Positions 46,966-58,196 are shown, counted from the stretch's first letter. The stretch is 64,000 nt of DNA from Timema cristinae (GCA_039000515.1 JBCFYV010000001.1:34197604-34261603); one strand, 5' to 3'. Numbers and translations: made by a program. The notes: generated by a model from the letters alone, not told the origin.

Positions 46966-47009
46966 CTATTTTTTTCTTTTTCATTTATTTGAGGTATTTA
47001 ACGTGCACT

Positions 47010-47190
47010 TTCTAACCAACTCATTATATAAACACACGACTTGTAAACTAACTTAAATCTAGAACAGACACAACATCCAGCCCCGAGCCATTGATTTATC
47101 ATTGTGAAAGGGGAAACGGAACAGGAATAGAACCCATGACCCTAAGCTCAGTAAGCAGACAGGCTACTGACTGAACTAAGGTGTCGGGAT
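47010..47190 (-). repeat. SINE family D copy
   Basis: 'gacttgtaaactaacttaaa', 'gagccattgatttatcattg', 'gaacccatgaccctaagctc', and 'ctgaactaaggtgtcgggat'. Confidence 0.75.
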
Positions 47191-47230
47191 ATTCCTTATA
47201 CATATTATATATATATATATTTGTTTATTT

Positions 47231-47411
47231 ATGAATCAAATAGCCAAAGCTATTATATATGCTTTTTAGTGAGGATTACTCCATCTAGATATCATATGCT
47301 GAAAAGTGAAAAATGACACCTGGACACGGGAATCGAACCCGGGACCTTTGGCTTAGTACGCCAATGCTCTTACCACTGAGCTATCCAGAATATCTTTGGC
47401 TATTTGATTCA
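47231..47411 (-). repeat. family E tRNA-like unit within an inverted-repeat frame
   Basis: The ends 'tgaatcaaatagccaaag' (about 47232-47249) and its exact complement (about 47394-47411) bracket a tRNA-like sequence. On the minus strand this has 'tagctcagtggtaagagc', an anticodon-arm-like 'ttggcgtactaagccaa' and B box 'gggttcgattcccg'. The acceptor and T stems do not pair fully, and the 7-base loop would carry ACT without the long variable arm of tRNA-Ser, so it is a tRNA-derived repeat and not a gene. Confidence 0.7.
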
Positions 47412-47611
47412 TTAATATGTAATCCCATACAATTATAATAATTGTACAAATGGCGTCAATAAGCCAACTACAGAGTCGAAGGTAGCTGCGTTATCTAAGC
47501 GATCGTGATCTTAATAAAAAATCACACCTTTGTAGCCAACGATTTCCTCACGTCCATCATAGACTCTGCCTTAAAATATGAGTGAAGAATGACCCTGAAC
47601 ACGGGATGAAC

Positions 47612-47690
47612 CCTGGATAACTCAGTGGTAAGAGCATTGGCGTAGTTAGTCAAAGTTCCTGGGTTCGATTCTCGTGTCTAGGTGTCATTT
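47612..47690 (+). repeat. family E tRNA-like unit
   Basis: 'ataactcagtggtaagagca', 'ttggcgtagttagtcaaag', B box 'gggttcgattctcg', then 'taggtgtcatttttc'. It is in opposite orientation to the copy at 47231 and about 200 bp away. Confidence 0.7.
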
Positions 47691-48035
47691 TTCAATTTTC
47701 AGAATATATATATTTATATACATATATTTGGTATTTTTACTCTACAGATCTTATACAGATTTAACTAAGCATATCTCCTTATCGGTAGACACGCATACTG
47801 GGGCAATGCTCATAAACATTTCAATTTTCACGAGAATGCTATGTAAGCTATTGCATGTACTGTATTTTCAGTCTTTAATACGTCAAATTATTTAATATGC
47901 CACTGTAATTTTAGTTTTGACAAATATTATCAATACCTTTAAAATAACACTAATAAAGCTATCAATTCTGACCACAAAGCAAAATATATGTGCTTTATAA
48001 AACTCCCTCTTATGAAACTTTGATTTTAGTTTTAT
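47691..48035. other. unassigned interval
   Basis: A 73-codon frame at 47674-47895 is unrecognised. No other feature. Confidence 0.4.
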
Positions 48036-48190
48036 TTCACAGTGATGGGAAGGTCTGAGTTAGAATCCCAGCCAGTTTATTGAAATTTCCTGAATCGTTT
48101 CTCACTAACCCTTCACGAAAATATTGGTGCAATTCCTCTAAATATTTATTTTACTATCCCTTTACTATTAACGTAGTTAAATACTTACAG
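48036..48190 (+). repeat. SINE family C fragment
   Basis: 'gggaaggtctgagttagaat' (B-box region), 'ttcacgaaaatattggtgca', then 'ttaacgtagttaaatactta'. Confidence 0.55.
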
Positions 48191-48734
48191 TCATGCACAA
48201 ATTAGTAGGAATATAATTATTTAATTTCCTGCCTTTAGGACAGGTCTAAAATTATTTTAGTAGCGTATCTTAAGTTTAGTTAATTTGTAGGCCATCTAAT
48301 TATGTGTTTATAAAATTCAAATTTAATACACAAACATATGGTTTTATAAACGATTTAAAGGTTCTCACTAATTATTTTATATTTTATTCCTTTATCTCAA
48401 GACTGGTTCTTGAGTCATGATTCGATTACATTTCCAACCAATTAAATTCACATCTCATGTTAAGATTTGTCTATATATTTTTTCAAGAATCTCTTAGAAG
48501 ATCTAAGAGGAGCAATTAACCTCTCACTCGCAAACAACTACACCCATAAAATATAGCCCCTGGTATTTATACGGGAATCCCTGAATTTAGCACTGGAAAG
48601 GTAAATAGCTCGAAAATCAATGAGCACTCCTCCTAGAATGTTCCCTCTACAAAGGCGTCGGAGCATAAAATGCGATTTGTAATCACAAACAATGGTCGGA
48701 GGTACGAAAAGCAAAGTATTTTATCGAGCGGATA
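48191..48734. other. unassigned interval
   Basis: No gene or clear repeat. Confidence 0.4.
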
Positions 48735-48735
48735 G

Positions 48736-48780
<45 letters not shown>
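48735..48780. repeat. (GT)n microsatellite
   Basis: About 22 GT units. Confidence 0.98.
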
Positions 48781-48781
<1 letters not shown>

Positions 48782-49017
48782 CGCCCAGCCTACGACAGAC
48801 TTAAGCATGGATGTTGAACCCTTCTTACTTAACCTTTTTAAATATATGTAGAAAAATAATCATCGTATCAGGTTTAAAAGTTTGAAACAACCAATTTGAG
48901 GGTACAAGGGAGAAAGGGGTTTTTGAAAATCAAACATACTTAACAAGACAACTTTTATATCTCAAACCTCATAAAGATCCCCAGATAATACCTTTATTTT
49001 AAAAATAACATATACCC

Positions 49018-49268
49018 GATTCGGTGGCCACGTGGTCTAACACGCTAATCTTCTAGTAGGCTGGACTGCCAATTATGGGGAGATCGAGGATCGAATCTTG
49101 GTCGGGTGTACTGAGGGTGGTATTTCCAAATAGGTTTTCTACTCTCTCCCCTCGAATATGCGTGTACACATCCTATAAATTTAACCTCCTTAATCCCTAA
49201 AATTATTAGTGCATTTAGTGCATAAGCGGAAAAACCGAACGGATAATAAGACGCGGTGCTAAAAAAAA
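49018..49268 (+). repeat. SINE family C copy, complete
   Basis: 'ggtggccacgtggtctaaca', B-box-like 'ggatcgaatcttgg', body, and 3' module 'ataataagacgcggtgctaa'. Confidence 0.88.
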
Positions 49269-49514
49269 TGACAGACCTATTTTAAACTTATTCTAGAGTG
49301 CGTTAGAAAGGTATAGTAAGTGTTTAACAGAAAGCGGCATTAGCTCATTTGAGTTAAAATTGGTATTTCCCTCTTTTTTACCGGTATCCTTTAATTTATT
49401 TTATAAGTCTAAGTAAATGAGTTACTATTATACTTTTTTTTAGGGCACATTGCATCCGAATAATCATCCGTGCTAGCCGTATATTTACATAAATGAGTTG
49501 AGGATGAGAATCCG
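49269..49514. other. unassigned interval
   Basis: Nothing recognised. Confidence 0.4.
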
Positions 49515-49790
49515 AAACTCTAGCTCAGTCGGTAGCGTATCTGTCTACTGAGCTAAGGGTCCCGGGTTTGATTCCCGACATGGCTGAAAAATTTATCATT
49601 GGTGAAATGTGGTTTTACCCTTTCACAATGATAAATTAACAGCCGGGAACTAGATGTTGTTCCTGTCCTTGTATTAGGTTAGATTAAAAGGCATATGAAG
49701 CTACGACAGGCCTAACATGACGGTAGTGGAACAAATATGGCTTGAATAAAAAAACTTCTACAGGCTGGAAACAGCAATTGATATAAAGTA
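49515..49790 (+). repeat. SINE family D copy, nearly complete
   Basis: The tRNA-like head 'tagctcagtcggtagcgtat' (A box) and 'gggtttgattcccgac' (B box) are followed by the D body ('aaatttatcattggtgaaat', 'cacaatgataaattaacagc', 'gaagctacgacaggcctaac') and a 3' end 'caggctggaaacagcaattg'. It defines the orientation of family D. Confidence 0.88.
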
Positions 49791-49804
49791 AAGTAAAATA
49801 AAGT

Positions 49805-49945
49805 TGAGAATGAATAAAGTAGGATTTAAAAGAAATGTACCCGCATCTACGCGGTGGAAAAGTAGATATATATGCTATGATTTGAACTTAAATCTCTAAC
49901 TCGCCGTTAGTTATTTAGCGTGTGTAAAGCCTTAGAGTTTAGCAC
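49805..49945 (-). repeat. SINE family C fragment
   Basis: 'aaatgtacccgcatctacgc' (body), 'gatttgaacttaaatc' (B-box complement), head partly retained. Confidence 0.6.
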
Positions 49946-50336
49946 CTGTACATTCGAGTGACGTAAAGATGGGTACTATTTAAATAGGTTAATACTTTGT
50001 TGAAACAGAGTATATTATATTGATTGCTTGGAAGGAATATGTTCAAAGAGAGTACCATTATAATGAAGTAAGTAAGCTCTCCACTAATAAGGACATTCCC
50101 TGTTCTTTAATCTGACGTAAAATCAGAACTCTACTTTTCGTGTTTCTTTTAGAAAACCTACACTCGATGACATCTAAAAGTGGAGGATGAAAATTATATC
50201 TTTCCTTGAACTCCATGAACATTAACAAAAAACAAAGTGATCTTCTTTTTTGTTCTCCGAGACTAATAATTCATTATATAATTTAATCGTATAATATAAA
50301 GACAAAATATATTGTGTCCTTGTAATAATAAATCAT
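49946..50336. other. unassigned interval
   Basis: Nothing recognised. Confidence 0.4.
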
Positions 50337-50536
50337 TATTTAAAACATTATTATTAGCACCACATCTTACTACCCGTTCGGGTTATACGCATTTACGTTA
50401 ATGTGTAATGGTAGGGTGATAGTGAGATGAAATGGAAAACCTACAGTTTAACGTGGAATCTGAATCACGGTGGAGTTCTGGCACTACCCACATTCACAAG
50501 CTGTGATTAATACACGTCTTGTCAGTATTTAAAACA
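50337..50536 (-). repeat. 5'-truncated SINE family A copy with 11-bp TSD
   Basis: TATTTAAAACA occurs at 50337-50347 and 50526-50536. The copy contains ATT repeats, 3' module and half the body, ending in 'acacgtcttgtcag'. The tRNA-like head was never copied. Confidence 0.9.
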
Positions 50537-50689
50537 ATTACATTACGTACATAGTTTTATACAAGACATCTATTAGGTCAAATGAACCTTCATAAGATTT
50601 GGATATTAAACAAAACAATTAATGTTACAAAACCAGTAGCTTGGGAAATATTAATAACACAATATTTAAATTATGTGTTTTTATAATTT

Positions 50690-51104
50690 TGTAATGAAGT
50701 GGATTGGCTAGAACTAGCTCAAGATAGGGATAAGGTGTAATGAAATGGACTGGATAGAACTAGCTCAAGTTAGGGATAGGTTGTAATGAGGTGGACTGGA
50801 TATAACTAGCTCAAGTTAGGGATAGGTTGTAATGAGGTAGACTGGATATAACTAGCTCAAGTTAGGGATAGGTTGTAATGAGGTGGACTGGATATAACTA
50901 GCTCAAGTTAGGGATAGGTTGTAATGAGGTGGACTGGATATAGCTAGCTCAAGTTAGGGATAGGTTGTAATGAGGTAGACTGGATATAACTAGCTCAAGA
51001 GAGGAATATGGTTTAATGAGATGGGCTGGCTAGAACTAGCTCGAGATAAGGATATGTTGTAGTTAGGTGGACTGGATGGAGCTATCTAGAGATAGTGATA
51101 GGTG
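50690..51104 (+). repeat. 46-bp minisatellite, nine units, LINE-tail-like
   Basis: Unit starts fall every 46 bp (50691, 50737, 50783, 50829, 50875, 50921, 50967, 51013, 51059). The consensus contains 'tgtaatgaggtggactggat' and 'actagctcaagttagggata'. In one frame a unit reads 'CNEVDWIELAQVRDRL', the LINE ORF2 tail motif also seen at 36430-36600. The 46-bp period breaks the frame at each unit. Outer units are the most diverged. Confidence 0.93.
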
Positions 51105-51152
51105 AAGTACTTTTATATCTGTGACAATTAGTTTTTGAGTTCTTAATTACAT

Positions 51153-51302
51153 TGAGTAAGTAAATAAGTAAGAAAACGTGAGTAAAGTAAGGTAAAATTA
51201 ACTAAGTATATAAGTAAAGCACGTAAGTAAAGTAGGTTTATAATTAAGTAAGTTAAGTAAGTAGGTATGTAAAATAATTATGTGAGTTAAGTAGGTAAGG
51301 CA
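51153..51302 (+). repeat. AAGT-type degenerate microsatellite
   Basis: Imperfect (TAAG)n/(AAGT)n for about 150 bp immediately after the 46-bp array. Confidence 0.85.
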
Positions 51303-51394
51303 CTTTTATAAAATTCAAACATAAAAAATTGATAGCACTATATATTTTTTTTAAATATTTTATATGTTTAGTAAACATATATTAAAAGTAACAG

Positions 51395-51500
51395 CTTTAG
51401 TTTAAGTGACTTGACGTATGGCTTTGTGAAAGTAAATCTAATAACTTTTTAATCTCAGATAAATCCATTCTAATGAAAATTAAACTGTAGTTAAGACCAG
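51395..51500 (+). repeat. repeat G copy
   Basis: 'gacttgacgtatggctttgt', 'ctaataactttttaatctca', 'ctaatgaaaattaaactgta'. Confidence 0.55.
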
Positions 51501-51539
51501 CTTAAGTTAAGAATTTATATAATGTTTGGGAAAATCCAT

Positions 51540-51815
51540 AGTTCTAGACTTTTTATTTTGAGACAACCATTTTTTGTTCTGTTTCGACCCCTCGAGGATA
51601 GAAATAAGTATTATGATCTTAAAAAAATATCGTACTCGAGATTTTGATGAATTTCAACATTTCATGACCCCTTCAAACCGAAACAGAGTGTGTTTGTTTG
51701 CGATGCCTTCTCTCTATCTGTATATCGGATTAGAGCCGGAATCATTTTAAAGATCGGACTAAAGCTTGGTAAGTTATTACAGGTTTTTCATAATGCTCCC
51801 TCTACACCTGATTTC
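51540..51815. repeat. repeat H copy in opposite orientation
   Basis: Its blocks are the complement of those at 15300-15480: 'cgtactcgagattttgatga', 'tttgcgatgccttctctcta', 'gattagagccggaatcattt', 'caggtttttcataatgctcc'. Confidence 0.65.
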
Positions 51816-53910
51816 ATTGCTGAAGGAGCTGCATGCTTACTATTGGGCAACAGCGTAGTCATTCTTTTGTTTTCCGTGATCATTCTTCCTTCGAATGTAT
51901 ATTAAATTTGGCAATGCTGGGCTGTCGTTGTTGCCAGTAATCCTCCAGCACAGTTGTAAAGTCACAGTAGTCTGTCTCTCGTGTTCCTAATAACTAGCTC
52001 AAAAACATTCACTAAATAAACACATATGTGCCGAGCTGATGGATATTAGCTCACACAATCATGTGACCTTTTCACCTCTCAAGAGATAGTCTATGTTTCA
52101 TGAACTATCCTACTGATTGGTCTCACCTTGAGCTAAGAGTCTATGTGAATGTGTATTGAGTCATCGCCTATAAGATTAATTTAGTTCAAATGTAGTAATC
52201 AACCAAATCAAGAAATTGTAATATTGGGGCTTCACTCGTTTCGTATTGCCTCTTTCTCTCTGCTCTCACTGCGCATGCGCTTACCTCCCTTGATGACCGC
52301 TTTGACCTGCGCTGTTCCTGTAAAACGTGATTGGATGACACCTGTTCTCCCCTTACTTTTTTTTTCTTCTAATTCTTGAAGTTGATTTAATATACCACTC
52401 GAGCAGAATAAGAGACAGGCCTTGTAATAGTTTACGACTAATCAGGTCTCTCTTCTCTGGTGTAGTGGTTAATCTGAGTAGGCCCCGGCCGAAATGGAGT
52501 CCGGTGTAGTCAACGAAGGGGCTACCCGTAGGTAGTATCCCGCCTCACCAACACCACCCTAGTCTATCGCTGGTGCACTAGACGTGTGCCGCCTACTTTA
52601 CCACTGGTGCACTAATAACGCTGCACTGTCACATCTGATTCAACGTTTGAGTTGGGTTTCGCACAGACTGTTTGCTGGCCGGACTGGCAATTCCCCTCTG
52701 CGTACAGTTTGTACTGTTACTCGCCGAGTTGTGTATCTGTTACTATGTAATTCTAAAAGTATAGCAACGAGTAATGTGAAGATTAAGCATCGGCTCAACA
52801 TATTTAGGAGTCATGAAGTGCTCGTTTCTTTTTTAGTCAATCCCCTGGTAAATTGATGTATATAAGTATTGAACTAATTAGACTGATATTACAAGAGTTG
52901 TCACAAGAGTCAACTAGGACATGATAGCTCAACGAGCAGATATAGTTTCTTGCCGATATATACTACTTGTGTTGTTTATTGTGCTAAGCGGCTTATCCAC
53001 ATGAGTTTTAGTTATGTTAGAATTATGTTTATATACAGCCATCATCATGGCTATGTGGCTAATTAAGGTTAGATTGGTTGCTAGGCAATGTTGTTTGAAT
53101 AGCCAAGAGGGGATCGTCTTGAGTCTCTAGTGGGGAATGCTAAATGTGTTTTGATGACCTGATTAGGTCTCTTGACCCTGTCTAAGTATTTTGTATTTTG
53201 TTATCATGGGATCCTGTACTTTACTGCTTATTATTGGTTCTACCCTCGGGCAGCCTTTATATCGTTATTGCAAGTTTATTTGAAGCCGTGTAGATGGCCT
53301 CCTTATGTCGTACACTCGTTGTACTTGGACTTGCTGGGTATACCTTGTAGACAAGTTTTGTTTGTGAGTGTGGCTGTTAACTATTTTGCCCTAACTGGGG
53401 CTAATTATCTCCGTATAAGAGGGACTAGGTTAGCGCCTCCTCATTATGACTATGATGTTAACTCACTATAGTTGCCATAGATGGATCGTTTGGTCGCTTA
53501 ATTGCTAGATGCCTAAGTAGCTAGGATTCTCAAGAACCTGAGTGATCACAAGCTAATAGGTTAGTGGTCATGGGTCTTTGGGGTACAGGCATTAAATCTA
53601 GCGAGCTCTTTCTTGAGGTCAGTTCAAGATATTTCTTAAAATGTTATACTTATTGACCCTCCACTGTTCAATTTGTTGCAGTGGGCGAGTTGTAAGGATT
53701 GTCTTCTCGGGAGCCTTTATGATCTGGGATATTGATCCCAAACAGTAATTGCTTTAGTTAACCCCTATTCACTCATTTTCCTGTACTCACAAGGTTCATT
53801 ATACTGGACGTTTTGTTTTCTGTTTATTATGCATTTCTTTATCTACTTGTTGTGATACTACACTATGCAACCACATTATATTTATCAAAAAAGACAATGG
53901 AAACCAAATG
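51816..53910. other. least repetitive, less AT-rich stretch; possible host unique sequence or solo LTR
   Basis: No SINE or LINE signature is seen. GC is higher than elsewhere, with CpG-containing patches at 52250-52330 and 52440-52620. A GCGCATGCGC palindrome at 52271-52280 matches the NRF1 promoter motif. 52456-52470 ('ggtgtagtggttaatc') resembles a tRNA A box but no B box follows. Open frames at 52584-52856 (90 codons) and 53172-53471 (99 codons, rich in aromatic and hydrophobic residues) have no recognised domain. Polyadenylation-like AATAAA occurs just beyond the following SINE (about 54239). Promoter/exon of a host gene or an LTR are both possible. Confidence 0.35.
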
Positions 53911-54205
53911 AACTATCATTGGTGACCTGGCGGTCTAGGGGTAAGGTGTCAGACTTCTATGCTGGAGGCCGGGGTTCAATCCTCGGTCCCGGCAAAGATT
54001 TATCTGATTACCAAACCCTTCCTTCACCTCTGACAAGACATCTTGTGAATGTGGGGAATGCCAGGCCTCCACCGTGGTTCGGATTCCACGTTAAACTGTA
54101 GGTCCTTCATTTCATCTCACAATCACCCTACCATTACACATTAGCGTAAGTGCGTATAACCCGAACGGGTAGTAAGACGCGGTGCTAATAATAATAACTA
54201 TCATT
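53911..54205 (+). repeat. SINE family A copy with 10-bp TSD
   Basis: AACTATCATT occurs at 53911-53920 and 54196-54205. Complete copy of the short subfamily, with head 'ggtgacctggcggtctaggg', B box 'ggttcaatcctcgg' and the shared 3' module. Confidence 0.95.
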
Positions 54206-57089
54206 ACTGTCACATACTGTACTTTTATATAGCTCATTAATAAAACTATGTATTATTTGTATTTTTTTTCTTTGTGTGTGTGTTACCTTCTCTAAAACTT
54301 TAGGGAGGGTACACATATTTTATTAGTTCTCTGTAATTTTTTTTTATTGACCACGTTAGAATTTTTTGTATGTGTATGTGTTGGTGTTTTGTTTTGTTTT
54401 TATGTCGTAAGGTTGTGGAATTATAATTTTATGTGTATATCAATACATTTATTTTAATAATAGTGTATTGTTAACAGTTAAAATCTAGAAAAAATTATGG
54501 AGTCTCCAGCTTGTTACAAGAAATTACATTCCAAGAATAAAATATTAATTCGTAAAGAAAGGGCAATAGTGTTAAGAGTCTACACTTAATTCGTAAATAT
54601 GGAAGTGGTTCATTAGCTCAAGCGGCAATGCATATTGTTTGAATATTAATTATGAGGAAAAATGCTCATTATATAAAATAGTTTAAGCATAATTACGTGG
54701 GGAATAGAGAAACGTTAATATACTTGAATTTTGAAAAAAAATACGATTGTGGAAAGAGTTAATATTTCTAAAAAAGGCGGTACACCGATAGGAAATGTTT
54801 TTCCCTGTCAATTGAACCCCCAACATCCTCATGCCGCATTATTTATAATGAGGGATTTCCAAGTAAACCCTCCCCCCTCACTTACCAACAAACGAAAGCT
54901 TGAAGTAAATATAAAAATATATAAAAATATAAATAAAATAATAATAATAAATAATAATAAAATAATAATAATAATAATAAAATAATAATATATAATAATA
55001 AAATAATATAAAGCTAAATCTTTTCTCCATAAGTCCTGCAGTTCCCTCAGCTATGAAATTAGGTGTAGATGTTTTTGTAATTAGATATCAGATCCTAAAA
55101 TTAAGGGTGGTTTACTAAAGAGTAAAGGGAGATAAAATCTATTTTTTGAAACTTGCCTTTTCTGATTAAATTCTATATCTAGTCAATATTTATCTTTATA
55201 AACTAAACGGTAGTTCTTGTTTTCTCATGATAATGACTTTAAGAATTCTTTAGAAATGTGGAAATTTCTATTGTTGATCATACATCCCCAACTATTGAGA
55301 TACGAAATAAGCTGTCATCATACAGATCTAGTACTATTAAACTATAATAAAACTCATGTTTAAAATATATTTTTATAAAAACAACAGTTTCTGAGCTATG
55401 ACCCCTTTAAGTCCTTTGGAGTATGAAATTGGTTGTTATTCTCTTTGGTGGGCTGAGATGCTCCTCTTTACACAAAATTACTGTAACATTGTATATTATT
55501 CTATTGATTATCTTTCGTGAAATATATATTCAACAGTTTATTTTATGTCGTTTTACATATCGTACTAGTTTTTAGTAAATGTCCCTATTTAAAGTTTAAA
55601 GAGAGAGGAGATTTGTTTGGTGCACGCTGCCATTTATTTGTTATTGCATCGAGAACTCCTTGTTTTACTAGTGTCCATGCATTCACCGACTAACGGAGAC
55701 TACATATAATTTATAGTGCAGCTCTAATATTAGAATTTGTAAACTTTAATACATCCGCCAAATACATCCAAATATATTTTTCAATAATAAAAATAAGTTT
55801 TGTAGAAATCGAGAAATTATTTTCAAAATAACAAGTTATTTTACTAAATTACGTACTACGTATTGAATATTTTTCAAAATTGAAAATTTGGGCAAATCCT
55901 TATTTAAGACATAATAAAAAAAGTAATGAAATTAAGTTGTGTAGAAATCCGGAAATCAATGACAAAATGAATAGCTTCAAGTTTACATATTTACAGCTCG
56001 TGCTTGGGTCAGTGTACAGTCTGAGTTTCATAAAAGAACTGGAAACTCATATTGCCACAATAGCTGAGAAAAAAATATTACAATTTTATTTATACATTAT
56101 TAGTCTATTTTATTAGCAATGTAAAAATAAACTAAACAATAATCCATAAGGAAGTAGTCCTCTTGTTGAAAGCTTTTGATAACTTTTTAGATGAATTTAT
56201 GTTTAGTAAATCATATTAGATATATTTCAAGAATGTCAAATAGCAGACACGTTGATTCAATGTTGGTAGTCGAAAGAGTGCTTCCTACAAAAATCAGGGT
56301 ATACTTAGGTATAATTATTTTACTTTGGCCGTGTGCAAGTTTTAGTTTTTCACTTAATGTACTTGAAAGCTTGCTAAATAAACATCCGCGAAGCAGTCAA
56401 CCATCCGTAGGGTGCACAACCACCAGTGTAAAAAGTAAACAAGCACCATGAATAATGGCGAAAAAGGCTTAACTTTTGAAAAAAAAAATCATTAACAAAA
56501 ATAAACGAGTAAATGAAAATTAAAAAGATAGTTCAGCTGAAAGAGAAAAAAGAATGATAGAAACTGTTGAAACGGTGGTTGACAATTATTTCTTATTGAA
56601 CCGACCGTCAAAATTCATCGGATGTGCAGTGTTTATTTAAACGCAAACCAGGCCTTTAGGTGACGCAAGCCTCGCATATACCGGATAAAGGCCGCATTAC
56701 GCGTAACAGTTTGAAGCGACGCCTTCTGACATAGATTTGCAGTGCTGCTATCTGACATAAGTTAGAAGCGTTGCAAGATGACCAATTAATATACCTAAAT
56801 GATCAGTGCACGTACCATAAAGCTTGCATCACGATTCGCGAATATAAAAGGATTATGATTTTTTTTTTCATCGAGAAACTGCTTTCTGTGCTACGTATTC
56901 AGCTTTCTGCACTTCTTACATTGTACCACGCATGAGTGAGCCTGGTTGAATCAAAGGTACCAGGGGATCACCATTTTCTAACCAGTTTCCTTCGTGTTTT
57001 AATACTGTTCACAGGTGGTGTTTATATTTTATAGTGTGTGGTCTCGTATTTTGGTGAATTAGGACAGAAATAATAAAATCCACGGCAAA
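54206..57089. other. gene-free interval with AAT-rich tract
   Basis: 54917-55015 is an A/T-rich (AAT)n-like tract. Open frames at 54731-54985, 55880-56116 and 56191-56451 have no recognisable domains. 56640-56780 is relatively GC-rich ('cgcattacgcgtaacag') and lies upstream of the MADF relic, so it may be its old 5' region. Confidence 0.4.
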
Positions 57090-57500
57090 ATGTTCTTGAC
57101 CAAATTAATTGAATTGTACGAAACAATACCATGTTTATGAAAAGTTAAAGGCGATGAATACCTGGATTATTTTAGTAAGGAGAAGAGTTTGGAGGAACTG
57201 GTAGAAAAATTTCAAGAGGTTGACAAAGACAAAACAAGAAGATCAGTAACTAGGAAAATAAACTCAGTAGGATACTCTTGGAGGCAAGAACAATAAAATA
57301 CCTCCACCCTCTTCCCCACTGAGCTGCAAGATGATCATTCATCAGAAACTTAGCGTGTGTGTAATATGTACCCCAGATTTGTCAGCTCGCAGTGCTGAAA
57401 AACGACGTCATAAAGCAGAGGGGCAACCTGCTACGTGTAATGCAGCCTTTAAACCAAGCTTCTTTGAAGTTAAGAGAAAGAAGAACAAACCTTTTTAATA
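57090..57500 (+). pseudogene. MADF (Adf-1-type Myb/SANT-like) domain relic
   Basis: From the ATG at 57090 the frame reads 'MFLTKLIELYETIPCL', a TGA at 57138-57140 where the family usually has Trp, 'KVKGDEYLDYFSKEKSLEEL', then 'KTRRSVTRKINSVGYSWRQE' and a stop at 57295-57297. This matches the MADF layout ([LI]I.LY...P.LW…Y.N…R…W..I…….V..KI..LR..FR.E). Downstream, another open stretch to about 57500 is Lys/Arg-rich. MADF proteins bind DNA and are greatly expanded in arthropods, and some belong to transposons. The internal stops and missing second half of the domain indicate a dead copy. Host pseudogene versus transposon fragment is undecided. Confidence 0.65.
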
Positions 57501-57524
57501 TGTTGGAATAAGTAGAAAAAAAAT

Positions 57525-57600
57525 ACACCTGGACGCGTGAGTCGAACCCAGGACCTTTGGCTTAGTGCCAATGCTCTAACCACTGAGCTCTCGAGGATAG
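57525..57600 (-). repeat. family E tRNA-like unit
   Basis: 'cgtgagtcgaacccaggacc' and 'tttggcttagtgccaatgct', then 'taaccactgagctctcgagg'. Same family as 47231 and 47612. Confidence 0.7.
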
Positions 57601-57891
57601 TCCCATACCCAGGCTCATTCTTCACTCATGTTTTAAGGCATAGTCTGTGGTGGACGTGTGGATATCATTGGCTACTATGATCTATCATTGATATCAGAGC
57701 CATCGGCGGGGCTCGGTTGTGGCTTAATTCTATCAATTACACATATATTTTACATTTCTAGCAAATAAAGATGAAGGAAAGCGGAATATACAATTTTTTT
57801 AATCACAGCGTCTTACTACTTGTTTAGGCTATCCGCATATCTGATACTTACTCTTATTGGATGAGGAAGGAAGCATTTTAAAGGTAATCTA

Positions 57892-58126
57892 CAGTAGCCC
57901 CATGGCTTCTTTGGTGCTGACTGACAGCTCACAGCTGACTTCTGACAGTCAACATTTAGGTATATACTTAAATGTTGACTGTCAGAAGTGACAGCTGATT
58001 AACACATGTTTTTGCAGATCATATGGTTCGGCGTAGGGATACATAATTTGGTCTGGTAACTTTTCAAAGCCGTCAGAAGTCAGCTGTGAGCTGTCAGTCA
58101 GCACCAAAGAAGCCATGGGGCTACTG
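57892..58126. mobile_element. 235-bp TA-flanked MITE with 55-bp perfect TIRs
   Basis: 57892-57946 and 58072-58126 are exact inverted repeats beginning 'cagtagccccatggcttctt'. TA lies on each side (57890-57891 and 58127-58128), the duplication expected of Tc1/mariner-type (or similar TA-targeting) transposition. A third copy of part of the TIR lies just inside the left end, making an inner hairpin at about 57938-57990. No coding capacity. Perfect TIRs imply a young copy. Confidence 0.85.
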
Positions 58127-58196
58127 TACCTGCATTTACGTGAAATGAGAGTGGGGAACCATATAGGAAAGAACCCACTAGATTTACACTTCAGAC

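Noticed and set aside
47320..47395. tRNA gene on the minus strand
   Set aside because: A and B boxes are good, but the acceptor and T stems do not pair fully, the putative ACT anticodon lacks the tRNA-Ser long arm, and related copies occur at 13.3, 47.6 and 57.5 kb. It is a tRNA-derived repeat.
50690..51104. CRISPR-like array
   Set aside because: The 46-bp repeats are directly adjacent with no spacers, in a eukaryotic context.
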